NCBI GenBank assembly: GCA_041486185.1
Contig: JBGPKX010000328.1
Coordinates: 1 to 6,426 of the forward strand
Source: QHXW01 sp041486185
GTDB taxonomy: Bacteria; Acidobacteriota; Terriglobia; Bryobacterales; Bryobacteraceae
DNA length: 6,426 nt
Direction of reading: 5' to 3'
Shown here: positions 5,989 through 6,426 of the stretch, one piece after another
Layout of the letters: every line of letters starts with the position of its first letter
Numbering within the stretch: the first letter of the stretch is position 1
Translations under genes and position numbers: made by a program
The notes under the pieces: model-generated
What the model was told of the DNA's origin: nothing
Database searches by the model: none
Seen by the model: the letters and a program-made list of their open reading frames with translations, nothing else

Positions 5989-6426
5989 CTACTTGACCGT
6001 GATTTTAAGCGAGTAGCTGCCGCTGATCACGTAATCAAATGGCACGGAAGTCTGCTCGAAAGCGCTATCCGCCGAGGTGACGATGGGACGGTTGGACGTG
6101 CGTCCCGCCTGCATCACGTTGAGCACGGAGGCGGGCAGGCTGGGCATAGTCTTATCGTCGTAGTAAGCCGTCGGCGTGGCTTCGAGCAGCGAAATGTAGA
6201 GCTTGTTGTTGCTGCGCTCCTGGTTGATGAGCGACACCGTTTCCGACAGGTCCATGTAACGGTTCATGTAGCTCGCCATGCTTTGCATGCGGTTGAGCGT
6301 ATCGGCGTCGCTCAGCAGGATGCGGTGCTCTCCCTTGGAAAGGCCGGCCGGGACCTTCAGGGTGAAGGCGCGCTCGATGCGGGGACCGCGGTACGGCCGC
6401 AGGAAGACCTTGATGGGCACTTCGTC
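5989..6426 (-). CDS. Probable SpoIVB peptidase S55-type protein, C-terminal fragment
   Basis: The minus-strand frame is open to the right edge of the window and ends in TAG (complement of 5989-5991). This leaves 145 visible residues beginning D-E-V-P-I-K-V; the GTG codon at 6418-6420 is an internal Val. Patterns such as 'VFLRPYRGPRIERAF', 'GEHRILLSDADTLNRM', 'ETVSLINQERSNNKLYISLL' and the ending 'SGSYSLKITVK' resemble, from memory, the region after the peptidase domain of acidobacterial SpoIVB peptidase S55-type proteins. That region is probably a beta-rich accessory domain. The catalytic Ser/His region and any PDZ-like domain would lie outside the window, so the peptidase call rests on recalled C-terminal similarity only. 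It is followed after 27 bp by the propeller gene on the same strand, which suggests co-transcription. Confidence 0.6.
   Translation of the reverse strand, partial: DEVPIKVFLRPYRGPRIERAFTLKVPAGLSKGEHRILLSDADTLNRMQSMASYMNRYMDLSETVSLINQERSNNKLYISLLEATPTAYYDDKTMPSLPASVLNVMQAGRTSNRPIVTSADSAFEQTSVPFDYVISGSYSLKITVK

Overview
The window is GC-rich (about 60% by eye) and densely coding. It carries two gene blocks that run towards each other and meet in a gap of about 210 bp. The mix of families points to an environmental Acidobacteria-type genome (Solibacter/Bryobacter-like): a DUF1549/DUF1553 protein coupled to a DUF1501 protein, a secreted CocE/NonD hydrolase, and an exported beta-propeller protein behind the tail of what looks like an S55 (SpoIVB-type) peptidase. 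Planctomycetes and Verrucomicrobia also carry DUF1549/DUF1553/DUF1501 modules. The taxonomic call is inference from family content and was not tested by a search.

Plus strand, 1-3556. The window opens inside the last 94 codons of a DUF1549/DUF1553 protein. One base after its stop comes a Tat-exported DUF1501 protein of 458 residues (alkaline-phosphatase-like fold family, function unknown). After 66 bp comes a 608-residue CocE/NonD (peptidase S15-type) hydrolase with its own ribosome binding site, a Sec signal peptide and a complete Ser-Asp-His triad. The three genes read as one transcription unit for exported proteins. The first two are almost certainly co-translated; membership of the third is likely but unproven.

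Convergent gap, 3557-3768. The gap holds a compact 139-bp element bounded by 15-bp near-perfect inverted repeats. Inside it are a strong 10-bp-stem hairpin and a smaller hairpin. It looks like a MITE-like or palindromic intergenic repeat, and it may also separate the two converging transcription units.

Minus strand, 3769-6426. Reading from the right edge, the first gene is the C-terminal 145 residues of a probable SpoIVB peptidase S55-type protein. After 27 bp comes a 730-residue secreted protein with an apparent seven-bladed beta-propeller whose fifth blade is interrupted by a Pro/Ala/Gly-rich linker, followed by beta-sandwich (Ig/Fn3-like) domains. The two genes are probably one operon.

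No RNA gene, CRISPR array, transposase or phage gene was seen. Nothing here amounts to a demonstrably new system. The best candidates for a second look are the inverted-repeat element in the gap, the split propeller blade, and the peptidase-propeller pairing.
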